NCBI RefSeq assembly: GCF_015163075.1 | Contig: NZ_JADDXU010000011.1 | Coordinates: forward strand, 62,001 to 126,000 | Direction: 5' to 3' | DNA length: 64,000 bases | Source of the DNA: Streptomyces justiciae | GTDB taxonomy: Bacteria; Actinomycetota; Actinomycetes; Streptomycetales; Streptomycetaceae | Shown here: positions 33,019-41,672 of the stretch, one piece after another | How the letters are laid out: every line of letters begins with the position of its first letter | Position numbering within the stretch: the stretch's first letter is position 1 | The notes under the pieces: model-generated | The model's database searches: none | The model's input: only the letters and a program-made list of their open reading frames with translations | What the model was told of the DNA's origin: nothing | Position numbers and translations under genes: made by a program

Positions 33019-33157
33019 GCGGGGTCCCTTCGTCGGAGCGGGAGCCGTTCGCCCTCAAGTCGTCGGCCACGCCCGCGAAGTTGCCCCGGTCCCCGAATCC
33101 GGCGCCTCTGCTGGTTCCCTCACGTGCTGCGCCCGCAAGAGTGCGTACCGAGCCCAC

Positions 33158-33192
33158 AGGGGCCGTGATCGCGCCCCGCGACCACGGCCCCT
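33158..33192. terminator. Terminator hairpin after HPPD
   Basis: AGGGGCCGTG and CACGGCCCCT form a perfect 10-bp stem around a 15-base loop. It begins about 13 bases beyond the HPPD stop codon on the minus strand. Confidence 0.65.
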
Positions 33193-33204
33193 TACAGGCT
33201 GGCT

Positions 33205-34410
33205 TCAGAAGTTGCCGCGCTTCGCCTGCTCGCGCTCGATCGCCTCGAACAGGGCCTGGAAGTTGCCCTTGCCGAAGCCCAGCGAGCCGTGACGCTCGAT
33301 GAACTCGAAGAACACCGTGGGCCGGTCACCGATCGGCTTGGTGAAGATCTGCAGCAGGTAGCCGTCCTCGTCGCGGTCGACGAGGATGCCGCGCGAGGCG
33401 AGTTCCTCGATCGGGACGCGGACGTTGCCGATGCGGGCACGCAGCTCGGGGTCGGTGTAGTAGCTCTCGGGGGTGGCGAGGAACTCGATGCCCTTGGACC
33501 GCAGGACGTCGACGGTCCTGATGATGTCGTTGGTGGCGAGGGCGAGGTGCTGGGCGCCGGGGCTGCGGTAGAAGTCGAGGTACTCGTCGATCTGCGAACG
33601 CTTCTTGCCGACCGCCGGCTCGTTGAGAGGGAACTTCACGCGGTGGTTGCCGCTGGCGACGACCTTGCTCATGAGCGCCGAGTACTCGGTGGCGATGTCG
33701 TCGCCGATGAACTCGGCCATGTTGGTGAAGCCCATGACACGGTTGTAGAAGTCGACCCACTCGTCCATGTTGCCGAGCTCGACGTTGCCCACGACGTGGT
33801 CGAGCGCCTGGAAGACGCGCTTGGGCTCGCCCTCGGGCTTGACGTAGCCGGAGGTGCGGGCGACGTAACCGGGCAGGTAGGGACCGGTGTAGCGGGAGCG
33901 GTCCACCAGGGTGTGGCGGGTCTCGCCGTACGTGGCGATGGCGGCGATCCGGACCGTGCCGTGCTCGTCGGTGACGTCGTGCGGCTCCTCCAGGACGGTC
34001 GCGCCCTCCGCGCGGGCGTGCTCGATGCACTTGTCGACGTCCGGCACCTCGAGGGCGATGTCGATGACACCGTCACCGTGGCGGCGGTGGTGGTCGAGCA
34101 GCGGGCTGTCCGGGTCGACGCCGCCCTTGAGCACGAACCGGATCGCTCCGGAGCGGAGCACGAACGCGTGGTGGTCACGGTTGCCGGTCTCGGGGCCGGA
34201 GTAGGCGACGAGCTCCATGCCGAAGACCGTCTGGAAGTAGAGCGAGGCCTGCGTCGCGTTGCCCACCGACCAGACCACCGCGTCCCACCCGGTCACCGGG
34301 AACGGGTCACCCGCGGCGTCGTACTCCACGAGCCCGACCAGCTGCTTGAGCTGCTGCAGATCGAGTTCCGCCAGCCGCTCCTGGCTCGTCAGGGTCTGCT
34401 CGATGCTCAT
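33205..34410 (-). CDS. hppD: 4-hydroxyphenylpyruvate dioxygenase
   Basis: A 401-residue iron(II) dioxygenase that converts 4-hydroxyphenylpyruvate to homogentisate in tyrosine breakdown. Two vicinal-oxygen-chelate domains are present, and the iron ligands of the C-terminal domain are His205 (LDHVVGN), His288 (GAQHLAL) and Glu369 (FFEFIER). The C-terminal gate helix GKGNFQALFEAIEREQAKRG is intact. The next enzyme of the pathway, homogentisate dioxygenase, is encoded 0.9 kb away on the other strand beyond an IclR gene. Confidence 0.97.
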   Translation of the reverse strand: MSIEQTLTSQERLAELDLQQLKQLVGLVEYDAAGDPFPVTGWDAVVWSVGNATQASLYFQTVFGMELVAYSGPETGNRDHHAFVLRSGAIRFVLKGGVDPDSPLLDHHRRHGDGVIDIALEVPDVDKCIEHARAEGATVLEEPHDVTDEHGTVRIAAIATYGETRHTLVDRSRYTGPYLPGYVARTSGYVKPEGEPKRVFQALDHVVGNVELGNMDEWVDFYNRVMGFTNMAEFIGDDIATEYSALMSKVVASGNHRVKFPLNEPAVGKKRSQIDEYLDFYRSPGAQHLALATNDIIRTVDVLRSKGIEFLATPESYYTDPELRARIGNVRVPIEELASRGILVDRDEDGYLLQIFTKPIGDRPTVFFEFIERHGSLGFGKGNFQALFEAIEREQAKRGNF

Positions 34411-34576
34411 AGGTCATCCCTTTCGGTGTGCGTGTCACCAACGCGTGGCGGTAGAACACACCGGGACCCCTCGCCTGCACAAGAGTCGCCTCTCAGACTG
34501 TTCAAGCTGCTCAGTTTGTCTCGTTCAGCACGGCTTCTCATGTGCAATATGCCCAGTCGGGAGTGGCCGGCAGCCG

Positions 34577-35254
34577 TCAGGCCGTGCCGAGCGACGACAG
34601 CCGCGCGGCCGCGGCCTTCACCTCACCGGCGACCGACTCGACGTCGAACTCGTGCATGGCCACCACCCCCACCGAGGCGCCCACCGCGCCCGGCACCGCG
34701 AAGCCCGCGGCGATCCCGGTGGCACCCTGCTGAAGCTGCCCCGAGGTGACGCTGTAGCCCAGTTCCCGGGCCCGCACGATGTCCTCCGGCTCGTCCGGCA
34801 GCGGCGGCTGCGACGCGAGGATCGCGACGCCGTTCGCCCCGCGCTCCAGCGGATGCCGGACTCCGATGCGGTAGCCCACCTGGACCGGGCCGTGCTGAAC
34901 CGTCGGCTGCGCACCCGCCACCGGGACGCACTCGCGCGCGCCGTGCGCCAGCGTCAGGAAGGCGGAGGCTCCGGTGGCGTCGGCGAGTTCCTGCAACACC
35001 GGTTGGGCCACCAGCACGAGCTGGTGCTGGAACCGTCCCGCCAGCATGGCGGCGCCGGCCCCGAGCCGCACCCGCTTGCCCTGCCGGGAGACCAGCATGT
35101 GCTCCTCCAGCGTCTGCACGATCCGGTACGCGACGGCGCGGTCGATCTCCAGCTGCGCCGCCAGGTCCGCCACGGTCAGGCCGTCGGCCGTCAAAGAGAT
35201 CAGGTCCAGCGCCCGAAGCCCACGGTCCAGACCTTGCAGGGTGGCCATCAACAC
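34577..35254 (-). CDS. IclR-family regulator of homogentisate catabolism (inferred)
   Basis: A 225-residue IclR protein, shorter than usual (about 250). The helix-turn-helix is at about 5-65 (GLDRGLRALDLISL to VADLAAQLEIDRAVAYRIVQTLEEHMLV), and the effector domain is compact. It lies between hppD and hmgA and is divergent from the hmgA operon. The alternating CGCACA/TGTGCG half-sites in the shared promoter (35289-35315) are a strong operator candidate, so it probably controls homogentisate degradation. Confidence 0.9.
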   Translation of the reverse strand: MLMATLQGLDRGLRALDLISLTADGLTVADLAAQLEIDRAVAYRIVQTLEEHMLVSRQGKRVRLGAGAAMLAGRFQHQLVLVAQPVLQELADATGASAFLTLAHGARECVPVAGAQPTVQHGPVQVGYRIGVRHPLERGANGVAILASQPPLPDEPEDIVRARELGYSVTSGQLQQGATGIAAGFAVPGAVGASVGVVAMHEFDVESVAGEVKAAAARLSSLGTA

Positions 35255-35288
35255 CTCCGAGAGACTAACGTCGACGTGTCGCTACCAT

Positions 35289-35315
35289 CGCACAAAAATG
35301 TGCGCTGAGCGCACA
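35289..35315. promoter_or_regulatory. Alternating palindromic half-sites, likely IclR operator for hmgA
   Basis: CGCACA (35289-35294), TGTGCGC (35299-35305) and GCGCACA (35309-35315) form two overlapping inverted repeats sharing the middle half-site. The second, TGTGCGC-TGA-GCGCACA, is perfect. The block ends 10 bases before the hmgA start codon. Confidence 0.7.
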
Positions 35316-35325
35316 GAGGAGACTC

Positions 35326-36507
35326 GTGCCGTACTACCACCAGGCGGGGGCGGTCCCGCCGAAACGCCACACCCAGCACCGGGACCCGGACGGAAACCTC
35401 TACTACGAGGAGCTGATGGGCGAGGAGGGCTTCTCCTCGGACTCCTCACTGCTCTACCACCGGCACATTCCGTCGGCGGTGCGGGAGTACCGGGTGTGGG
35501 AGCTCGGCGACCAGTCCTTGGTCCCCAACCATCCCCTCGTCCCCCGCCATCTCTCGACGCACAAGCTCTTCACGGACGGCGGGTCCGGCGTCGACGCGGT
35601 GACCGGCCGCAGGCTGCTGCTGGGCAACGACGACGTACGGCTGGCGTACGTCGTGGCCGACTCGGTCAGCCCGTACTACCGCAACGCGATCGGCGACGAG
35701 TGTCTCTACGTCGAGGACGGCCACGCGCGCGTGGAGACGGTCTTCGGTGACCTGGAGGTCGGCGACGGCGACTATGTGATCGTCCCGCGGGCGACCACGT
35801 ACCGGATCGTCCCGGACGGCGTCGTACGGATCTATGCGATCGAGGCCAACTCGCACATCGGCCCCCCGCGGCGCTTCCTCTCCCAGCACGGCCAGCTCCT
35901 GGAGCACGCGCCGTACTGCGAGCGGGACTTCCGCCTCCCGGTCGGGCCGAAGCTCGCCGAGGGCGAGAACGTCGAGGTGTACATCAAGCACCGTGGTGCG
36001 GGCGGTGTCGTGGGCACCGTCCACACGCTGCCGCACCACCCCTTCGACGTCGTCGGCTGGGACGGCTGCCTCTACCCGTACGTGTTCAACATCCGTGACT
36101 TCGAGCCGATCACGGGCCGGGTCCACCAACCGCCGCCGGCCCACCAGGTCTTCGAGGGCCACAACTTCGTCATCTGCAACTTCGTGCCCCGCAAGGTGGA
36201 CTACCACCCGCTGGCCGTGCCGGTGCCGTACTACCACTCCAACGTCGACTCCGACGAGGTCATGTTCTACTGCGGCGGCGACTACGAGGCGCGCAAGGGG
36301 TCCGGGATCGGACAGAGCTCGATCTCCCTGCACCCGGGCGGCCATCCGCACGGCCCCCAACCCGGCGCGATGGAGCGCTCGATCGGGGCGGATTTCTTCG
36401 ACGAGCTCGCGGTCATGGTCGACACCTTCCGTCCCCTGCACCTCGGTGAGGCCGCGCGCGCGACCGACGACGGAACGTACGCCTACTCCTGGGAGCAGAA
36501 CCGATGA
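35326..36507 (+). CDS. hmgA: Homogentisate 1,2-dioxygenase
   Basis: A 393-residue iron(II) ring-cleavage dioxygenase that turns homogentisate into maleylacetoacetate. Cupin-fold signatures include the YYHQAG-like start, NECLYVEDG-type turns (GDECLYVEDGHA), VPYYHSNVDSDEVMFYCGGDYEARKG and the final metal-proximal SLHPGGHPHGPQPG. It begins with GTG at 35326 (GAGGAG upstream). It overlaps the next gene by four bases (ATGA), so the three genes hmgA, 36504 and fahA are translationally coupled. Confidence 0.95.
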   Translation: MPYYHQAGAVPPKRHTQHRDPDGNLYYEELMGEEGFSSDSSLLYHRHIPSAVREYRVWELGDQSLVPNHPLVPRHLSTHKLFTDGGSGVDAVTGRRLLLGNDDVRLAYVVADSVSPYYRNAIGDECLYVEDGHARVETVFGDLEVGDGDYVIVPRATTYRIVPDGVVRIYAIEANSHIGPPRRFLSQHGQLLEHAPYCERDFRLPVGPKLAEGENVEVYIKHRGAGGVVGTVHTLPHHPFDVVGWDGCLYPYVFNIRDFEPITGRVHQPPPAHQVFEGHNFVICNFVPRKVDYHPLAVPVPYYHSNVDSDEVMFYCGGDYEARKGSGIGQSSISLHPGGHPHGPQPGAMERSIGADFFDELAVMVDTFRPLHLGEAARATDDGTYAYSWEQNR

Positions 36508-37364
36508 CATCGCAGATCCCGCCGGTGCTCGTCGGCCTGTTCGACGACGCTGCGGTCTTTCCGCCGGGCAGCCTGCCCATCGAGGAAGCCGTGCCGGCGC
36601 ATGTGGCACACAGCCGAGGCGCCCACGCGGAGTTGGTCGGCCCGTTCGTGCTCGCTGCCAAGGACATCGACCGGCTCGGCGAGCTGACCGCGGACCTGCC
36701 AAAGGGCTCCTTCGACCTCTCCGTGACGGTCGCGCTCCCGGATGTCTCGGCCGCTCTCGCCGCCGCCCGCCGGATTCCGGCCGTGCGGCTGGTCGGTCTG
36801 GAGGTTGCCGTACCGGACGGGGTCGCCGCCGACACAGTCGTACCCACCCTGGCCGCGGCGATCGGCGACGACCTCACCGTGTACGTCGAGGTACCGCGCG
36901 ACAACCGGCGCGAGGCGCTGCTCGCCGGGCTTGCCGGGACGCCGTATCTGGCCAAGTTCCGCACCGGAGGCATGCGCGCCGACCTCTACCCCGACGAGCA
37001 CGAACTCGCGGCGGCCGTCCTGGCCGCGACGCGGGCCGGGGTGGCGTTCAAGGCGACCGCCGGGCTGCACCACGCACTGCGCAACACCGATCCGGAGACC
37101 GGCTTCGAGCAGCACGGCTTCCTCAACCTGCTCGTGGCCACCGACGCGGCCCTGAAGGGTGCCGAGGAGACGGAGCTGGTGGAGCTGCTGGCCGACCGCG
37201 ACGGCGATCGGGTGGCCGAGCAGGTGCACGCCCTGTCGCCCCAAGTCCGTGATGTTTTCCGCTCGTTCGGCACCTGCTCCATCGCCGAACCCGCCACCGA
37301 ATCGGCCGGTCTCGGCCTCCTCCCCGCCGCGACCGTCGCCGACCTGACCGAGGTGTCCGCATGA
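36504..37364 (+). CDS. Unrecognised protein between hmgA and fahA
   Basis: I do not recognise a family with a known function. It has 286 residues, with no signal peptide or membrane segment. It opens VLVGLFDDAAVFPPGSLPIEEA and alternates hydrophobic strands and helices (VRLVGLEVAVP, LTVYVEVPRDNR, YLAKFRTGG, GVAFKATAGLHHALRNTD, HGFLNLLVATDAALKGA), which suggests a beta/alpha barrel; the KFRTGG and FKATAGLHH segments look like active-site loops. It overlaps hmgA and fahA by four bases on each side. No glutathione-transferase-type maleylacetoacetate isomerase is present in the window, so that step is its most economical role, as an inference only. Confidence 0.85.
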   Translation: MTSQIPPVLVGLFDDAAVFPPGSLPIEEAVPAHVAHSRGAHAELVGPFVLAAKDIDRLGELTADLPKGSFDLSVTVALPDVSAALAAARRIPAVRLVGLEVAVPDGVAADTVVPTLAAAIGDDLTVYVEVPRDNRREALLAGLAGTPYLAKFRTGGMRADLYPDEHELAAAVLAATRAGVAFKATAGLHHALRNTDPETGFEQHGFLNLLVATDAALKGAEETELVELLADRDGDRVAEQVHALSPQVRDVFRSFGTCSIAEPATESAGLGLLPAATVADLTEVSA

Positions 37365-38560
37365 CCCGCACCACCCAGCTGACCGTCCCGGCCGACTCCC
37401 TCTTCGGCCTGACCAACCTGCCCTACGGCGTCTACTCGACGACGCCCGGACAGGAGCCGCGCGTGGCGACCCGCTACGGCGACCATGTCATCGACCTGGC
37501 CCTGCTGTTGGACGACGACGTCTTCGCCCGGCCGAACCTGAACGCCTTCATGGCGCAGGGCCACGCCCGCTGGGTCGAGGTCCGGGCGGCGATCACCGAG
37601 CGTCTCCAGGGCGAGATCCCCACCGAGGCCGTCCACGATCTGGGCGCGGTGACCCTGCACCTGCCCTTCGAGGTCGCCGACTACGTCGACTTCTACGCCT
37701 CCGAGCACCACGCCTCGAACCTGGGCAGGCTGTTCCGGCCCGACAACCCGGACCCGCTGATGCCGAACTGGAAGCATCTGCCGGTGGGTTACCACGGCCG
37801 TGCCGCCTCCGTCGTCGTCTCGGGCACGGACGTCATCCGGCCTTCCGGGCAGCGCAAGGGCCCCCAGGACCCGGCCCCGTTCTTCGGTCCCTCGACCCGC
37901 CTCGACATCGAGGCCGAGCTCGGTTTCGTCCTCGGAACGGGCAACGCCATGGGCGAGTCGATCGGCGCCGAGGAGGCTGAGCGGCACATCTTCGGGGTGG
38001 TGCTCTTCAACGACTGGTCCGCGCGCGACATCCAGGCCTGGGAGTACGTCCCGCTCGGCCCCAACCTGGGCAAGTCGTTCGCGTCGACCATCTCCCCGTG
38101 GGTGGTGCCGCTGCTCGCCCTGGACGCGGCGCGGGTCCCGACTCCGGTCCAGGAACCCGCCGTACTGCCGTATCTGCGCATGGAACAGCCGTGGGGCCTC
38201 GACGTCGACCTCGCCGTGGAGTGGAACGGCCAGGTCGTCTCGCGGCCGCCGTACGCCGCCATGTACTGGTCCCCCGCCCAGATGCTGGCCCACCAGACCG
38301 TCAACGGCGCCCCCTCGCGCACCGGTGACCTGTTCGCGTCCGGCACGATCTCCGGCCCGGAGAAGGAGCAGCGCGGCGCCTTCATCGAGCTGACCTGGGG
38401 CGGCAAGGAGCCGATCACGGTCAACGGCCAGGAGCGCACGTTCCTGGAGGACGGGGACGAGATCGCCCTCACCGCCACGGCGCCGGGCGCCGACGGGACC
38501 CGGATCGGCTTCGGCGAGGCCCGCGGCCGGATCGTCAGCGGCAAGCGGCGGGAGGCGTGA
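37361..38560 (+). CDS. fahA: Fumarylacetoacetase
   Basis: A 399-residue hydrolase that splits fumarylacetoacetate into fumarate and acetoacetate, ending tyrosine degradation. An SH3-like N-terminal domain (FGLTNLPYGVYST) precedes the FAH fold, with the catalytic and metal residues in VDFYASEHHASNLGRLFR, GYHGRAASVVVSGTD, DIEAELGFVLG and LFNDWSARDIQAWEYVPLGP. The length is close to that of the standard enzyme. It is last in the coupled hmgA operon. Confidence 0.96.
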   Translation: MTRTTQLTVPADSLFGLTNLPYGVYSTTPGQEPRVATRYGDHVIDLALLLDDDVFARPNLNAFMAQGHARWVEVRAAITERLQGEIPTEAVHDLGAVTLHLPFEVADYVDFYASEHHASNLGRLFRPDNPDPLMPNWKHLPVGYHGRAASVVVSGTDVIRPSGQRKGPQDPAPFFGPSTRLDIEAELGFVLGTGNAMGESIGAEEAERHIFGVVLFNDWSARDIQAWEYVPLGPNLGKSFASTISPWVVPLLALDAARVPTPVQEPAVLPYLRMEQPWGLDVDLAVEWNGQVVSRPPYAAMYWSPAQMLAHQTVNGAPSRTGDLFASGTISGPEKEQRGAFIELTWGGKEPITVNGQERTFLEDGDEIALTATAPGADGTRIGFGEARGRIVSGKRREA

Positions 38561-38603
38561 CGAGCAGGACAGGGGTTTCGGCCGCTGACACCAGCCCCTG
38601 GCA

Positions 38604-38621
38604 TTGTTGATGCATCAACAA
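38604..38621. promoter_or_regulatory. Perfect 18-bp palindrome, orphan MarR-type operator
   Basis: TTGTTGATGCATCAACAA is its own reverse complement, a shape typical of MarR-family operators. It lies between the converging 3' ends of fahA and the MarR gene, with no gene start next to it. Confidence 0.55.
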
Positions 38622-38666
38622 CGCCGTTAGGCAGCGGGACAGGCGCACCCCGGCCCGGTCGTCGGA

Positions 38667-39134
38667 TCAGGGCCTGTCCTCGTCCATTTTCGCGATCACC
38701 CGTGCGGAAATCTCGCCCAGGGTGCGCAGTTCTGACGGCGTGACATGGTCGAGGAACAGTGCCCGCACGGCCTCCACATGGAGCGGGGCAGCCGCCTCGA
38801 TCGCCGCGCGCCCCTGCTCGGTGATCACCACGAACGCACCGCGTGCGTCCTCCAGGCACTCCTCGCGAACCACCAGCCCCCGCCCGGCCATCCGCGCGAT
38901 GTGGTGGGACATCCGGCTCTTCTCCCACTCCAGAGCCAGAGCCAGCTCCTGATAGCGCCGCCGCCCTTCCGGCACGTCCGCCAGATCGGCCAGTACCGCG
39001 AAGTCGGCGGCGGACAGGCTCGACTCCGCCTGCAACGTGCGTGACAGCCGACCGCTGAGCTTCTCGTGCAGCCGGACGAAGTCACGCCAGACGCGCTGCT
39101 CCTCCGCCGCCAACGGACGCACGCTCTCCTCCAT
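38667..39134 (-). CDS. MarR-family transcriptional regulator
   Basis: A 155-residue winged-helix protein with the MarR pattern: LSAADFAVLADLADVPEGRRRYQELALALEWEKSRMSHHIARMAGRGLVVRE for the helix-turn-helix and wing (part quoted in pieces), then CLEDARGAFVVITEQGRAAIEAA. It is expected to be a dimeric repressor responding to small phenolic or oxidising ligands. It is divergent from the P450 at 39293 with 158 bases between them. A striking palindrome lies beyond its 3' end (38604-38621). Confidence 0.92.
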   Translation of the reverse strand: MEESVRPLAAEEQRVWRDFVRLHEKLSGRLSRTLQAESSLSAADFAVLADLADVPEGRRRYQELALALEWEKSRMSHHIARMAGRGLVVREECLEDARGAFVVITEQGRAAIEAAAPLHVEAVRALFLDHVTPSELRTLGEISARVIAKMDEDRP

Positions 39135-39292
39135 GCGAGGAGTGTAGGCGTAGTTGACAGTTCACCAAACGTCCCGAAGGCGGCCCGCCAACCGGCGCAG
39201 TCCAGCACTCTTCCTCGAAGCCTCCACCAGTCACCTAGTGATGCCGCGCACACACCGTCTGAGCTGCACCGCTGCCGTGTTAGCGTCCGGCC

Positions 39293-40561
39293 GTGATCCC
39301 TCCGGCACTGGATGTAACCGACACACGTGATCCCCTCGGTCTGCTCGACCTGTTCGGCGCCCCGTTCGTCCATGACCCGTACCCCTGGCTGGACCTCCTG
39401 CGGTCCGAGTCTCCCGTGCACCACGACCCCGGGACCGGGTTGTGGCTGGTCAGCCGATACGCGGACGTGCGCCATGTGTTGATGCATCCGGACGTCTTCC
39501 TGCCGGACAACGCGCAGAACGCCGTCACCCCTCTGCCCGTCCCCGTGCTGCGGATTCTCGTCCGGGCCGGCTTCACGCTTCCCCCGGCGCTCGCCAACAA
39601 CGGTGCCCCGAGCCATCCCGGACTGCGCCGGCTGGTCACCCGGTTCTTCAACGCCCAGCGCGTCGCGGCCGCCGTACCGGTGATCGAGCGCATCGCCGAC
39701 GAACTGCTCCAGCCGGTGCGCTCCACGCTCGACTCGACCGGCGACTGCGACCTGTTCCCCGCGTTCGCCCAGACCCTCCCCTGCCGCGTGCTGATGGAAC
39801 TCCTCGGCGTCCGCGGCATCGACCCGGCCACGCTCATCCGCTGGAGCGACGCCTCGCTGGAGCTGTTCTGGGGCAGGCCCACGCCAGAACGCCAACTGGA
39901 GCTGGCCGGGCTCGTCGCGGCCTTCCATCAGTGGCTCACCGAGACCGTGCGCAGCGGTTCGGCGCCGGACGACTCGTTCATCGGCGCACTGGCCCGCCAT
40001 CGGCTGCCCGACGGCAAGGTGCTGGACGTCGAGACCGCGGTCGGCATGTGCTTCTTCGTCTTCATCGCCGGTCAGTCCACCACCGGGCAACTCATCGCCA
40101 CCGTGTTGCAGCGGGCGCTGGCCGAGCCCGGCATCTGGCCACGCGCGGCCGGGGAGGCGGGCCTGGCCGAGGGCTGGGTGGAAGAGGTCCTCAGGCGTGA
40201 GCCGCCGGTGACCACCTGGCGCAGGATCACCGCGCAGGCGACGGAACTCGCCGGGGTACGTCTGCCGGCGGGCGCCCAACTGCTGCTGATGCTGATGGGC
40301 AGCGGATCCGACCCGGAGGTCTTCCCGGCCCCGGAACAGATGTGCCCGCACCGGGAGAACATCCGCCACCATCTGGCCTTCGGCGTCGGACGCCATCGGT
40401 GCCCGGGGGCGTCCCTGGCGCGCACGGAGGCCGCCGTGGCCCTGCGTGCGGCGGCCCGCCACCTGCCGCGCATACAGCCGGCGGCAGGATCAGCGGACGC
40501 CCCCGTACTAGGCCTGCTGTCCTTCCGCGCCCCGATGCGGGTCGCCGTGGAGCAGCGCTAG
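39293..40561 (+). CDS. Cytochrome P450 without adjacent redox partner
   Basis: A 422-residue bacterial P450, distinct from the one at 585. The I-helix reads FIAGQSTTGQLIATV, the ExxR region is EEVLRREPPVTTWRR, and the heme loop is FGVGRHRCPGASLAR with the proximal Cys. It starts at GTG 39293 with no clear ribosome-binding site; a TTAGCGT sequence just upstream could be a -10 element giving a leaderless mRNA. No ferredoxin or reductase gene is nearby, so it probably borrows electron carriers. The divergent MarR protein may control it. Substrate unknown. Confidence 0.92.
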   Translation: MIPPALDVTDTRDPLGLLDLFGAPFVHDPYPWLDLLRSESPVHHDPGTGLWLVSRYADVRHVLMHPDVFLPDNAQNAVTPLPVPVLRILVRAGFTLPPALANNGAPSHPGLRRLVTRFFNAQRVAAAVPVIERIADELLQPVRSTLDSTGDCDLFPAFAQTLPCRVLMELLGVRGIDPATLIRWSDASLELFWGRPTPERQLELAGLVAAFHQWLTETVRSGSAPDDSFIGALARHRLPDGKVLDVETAVGMCFFVFIAGQSTTGQLIATVLQRALAEPGIWPRAAGEAGLAEGWVEEVLRREPPVTTWRRITAQATELAGVRLPAGAQLLLMLMGSGSDPEVFPAPEQMCPHRENIRHHLAFGVGRHRCPGASLARTEAAVALRAAARHLPRIQPAAGSADAPVLGLLSFRAPMRVAVEQR

Positions 40562-40598
40562 CCAGGCGCCGGCCCCTGCTCCGTGCGGCGAGGGTGAT

Positions 40599-41624
40599 TC
40601 ACAGCCCGTCCGAGAGCCGACGCCGGTCCTCTTCGTCCCACGTCCTGGTGTCGCGCGGCTCGGTGTACGGCTCCGCGTCCGGTGGGAGCCCGCCCGCGAC
40701 GGCCCGTTGCCGTGCCGTCTCCGCGTCGAACTCCAGGCCCAGCAGGACGGCCAGGTTGCTGATCCACAGCCAGATCAGGAAGACGATGACGCCCGCCATG
40801 GTGCCGTACGTCTTGTTGTACGAGGCGAAGCCGGCGACGTACAGCGCGAAGCCGGCGGACGCCGCCAGCCAGATCAGCAGGGCCAGGATGCTGCCCGGCG
40901 TGATCCAGCGGAACCCCTTCACCCGGGCATTGGGCGTCGCCCAGTACAGGATCGCGATCATGATCGTGACCAGGAGGACGAGAACGGGCCACTTGGCGAT
41001 CGCCCACACCGTCAGTGCCGTGTCCCCCAGGCCCAGTGCGGTCCCGGCCTGGCGGGCCAGGCCGCCGGTGAAGACCACCATCAGCGCGCTGGCCACCGCC
41101 AGCACCATCAGGACGACGGTCACCCCGATCCGCAGCGGCAGGACCTTCCACACCGGGCGCCCCTCCGGCATGTCGTAGACGGCGTTGGCGGCACGGATGA
41201 AGGCGGCCACATAGCCGGACGCCGACCACACCGCCAGCACGAGGCCGATGATCGCCATGACGGAGCCGGTACCGGCCCGGTCCTGCAACTGCTGGACGGC
41301 CTGGGTGATGATGTCGCGGGCCGAACCCGGGGTGAGCTGCCTGAGGTTGTCCAGCACGCTGTCGGTGGCCGACTTGCCCGCCACGCCCAGCAGGGAGACG
41401 AGCACCAGCAGCGCCGGGAACAGCGACAGCACTCCGTAGTACGTCAAGGCCGCCGCGCGATCGGCGAGTTCATCGTCGCGGAACTCGCGCAGGCTGCCCT
41501 TCAGCGCCGCGCCCCACGCCCTGGCGGGCAGCTTCGCCGGTGTGTCCGGGGCCCGTTCCTCCACCTCCGGGGGCGGCCCGAACCGCTCCTCGTCCTCGCG
41601 CCCGCTCTTCCGCCGTCCGCTCAT
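40599..41624 (-). CDS. YihY/BrkB-family membrane protein
   Basis: A 341-residue integral membrane protein (start ATG 41622-41624) with six hydrophobic segments. Family signatures are LADRAAALTYYGVLSLFPALLVLVSLLG, the SASGYVAAFIRAANAVYDMPEGRPVWK loop and FASYNKTYGTMAGVIVFLIWLWISNLAVLLGLEFDAE (quoted by landmark only). The cytoplasmic tails are charged. BrkB/YihY proteins are widespread inner-membrane proteins whose function is unsettled; despite the old RNase BN label, no nuclease site is seen. Confidence 0.92.
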   Translation of the reverse strand: MSGRRKSGREDEERFGPPPEVEERAPDTPAKLPARAWGAALKGSLREFRDDELADRAAALTYYGVLSLFPALLVLVSLLGVAGKSATDSVLDNLRQLTPGSARDIITQAVQQLQDRAGTGSVMAIIGLVLAVWSASGYVAAFIRAANAVYDMPEGRPVWKVLPLRIGVTVVLMVLAVASALMVVFTGGLARQAGTALGLGDTALTVWAIAKWPVLVLLVTIMIAILYWATPNARVKGFRWITPGSILALLIWLAASAGFALYVAGFASYNKTYGTMAGVIVFLIWLWISNLAVLLGLEFDAETARQRAVAGGLPPDAEPYTEPRDTRTWDEEDRRRLSDGL

Positions 41625-41672
41625 GGCCCCCGGGTAACCACGACGCCCGGCACCACACCGCACCGGCCGGGT

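Noticed and set aside
31142..33157. A 671-codon minus-strand frame spanning GH53 and the gene fragments
   Set aside because: It is out of frame with the GH53 enzyme and with both fragments and gives Arg/Pro/Ser-rich sequence.
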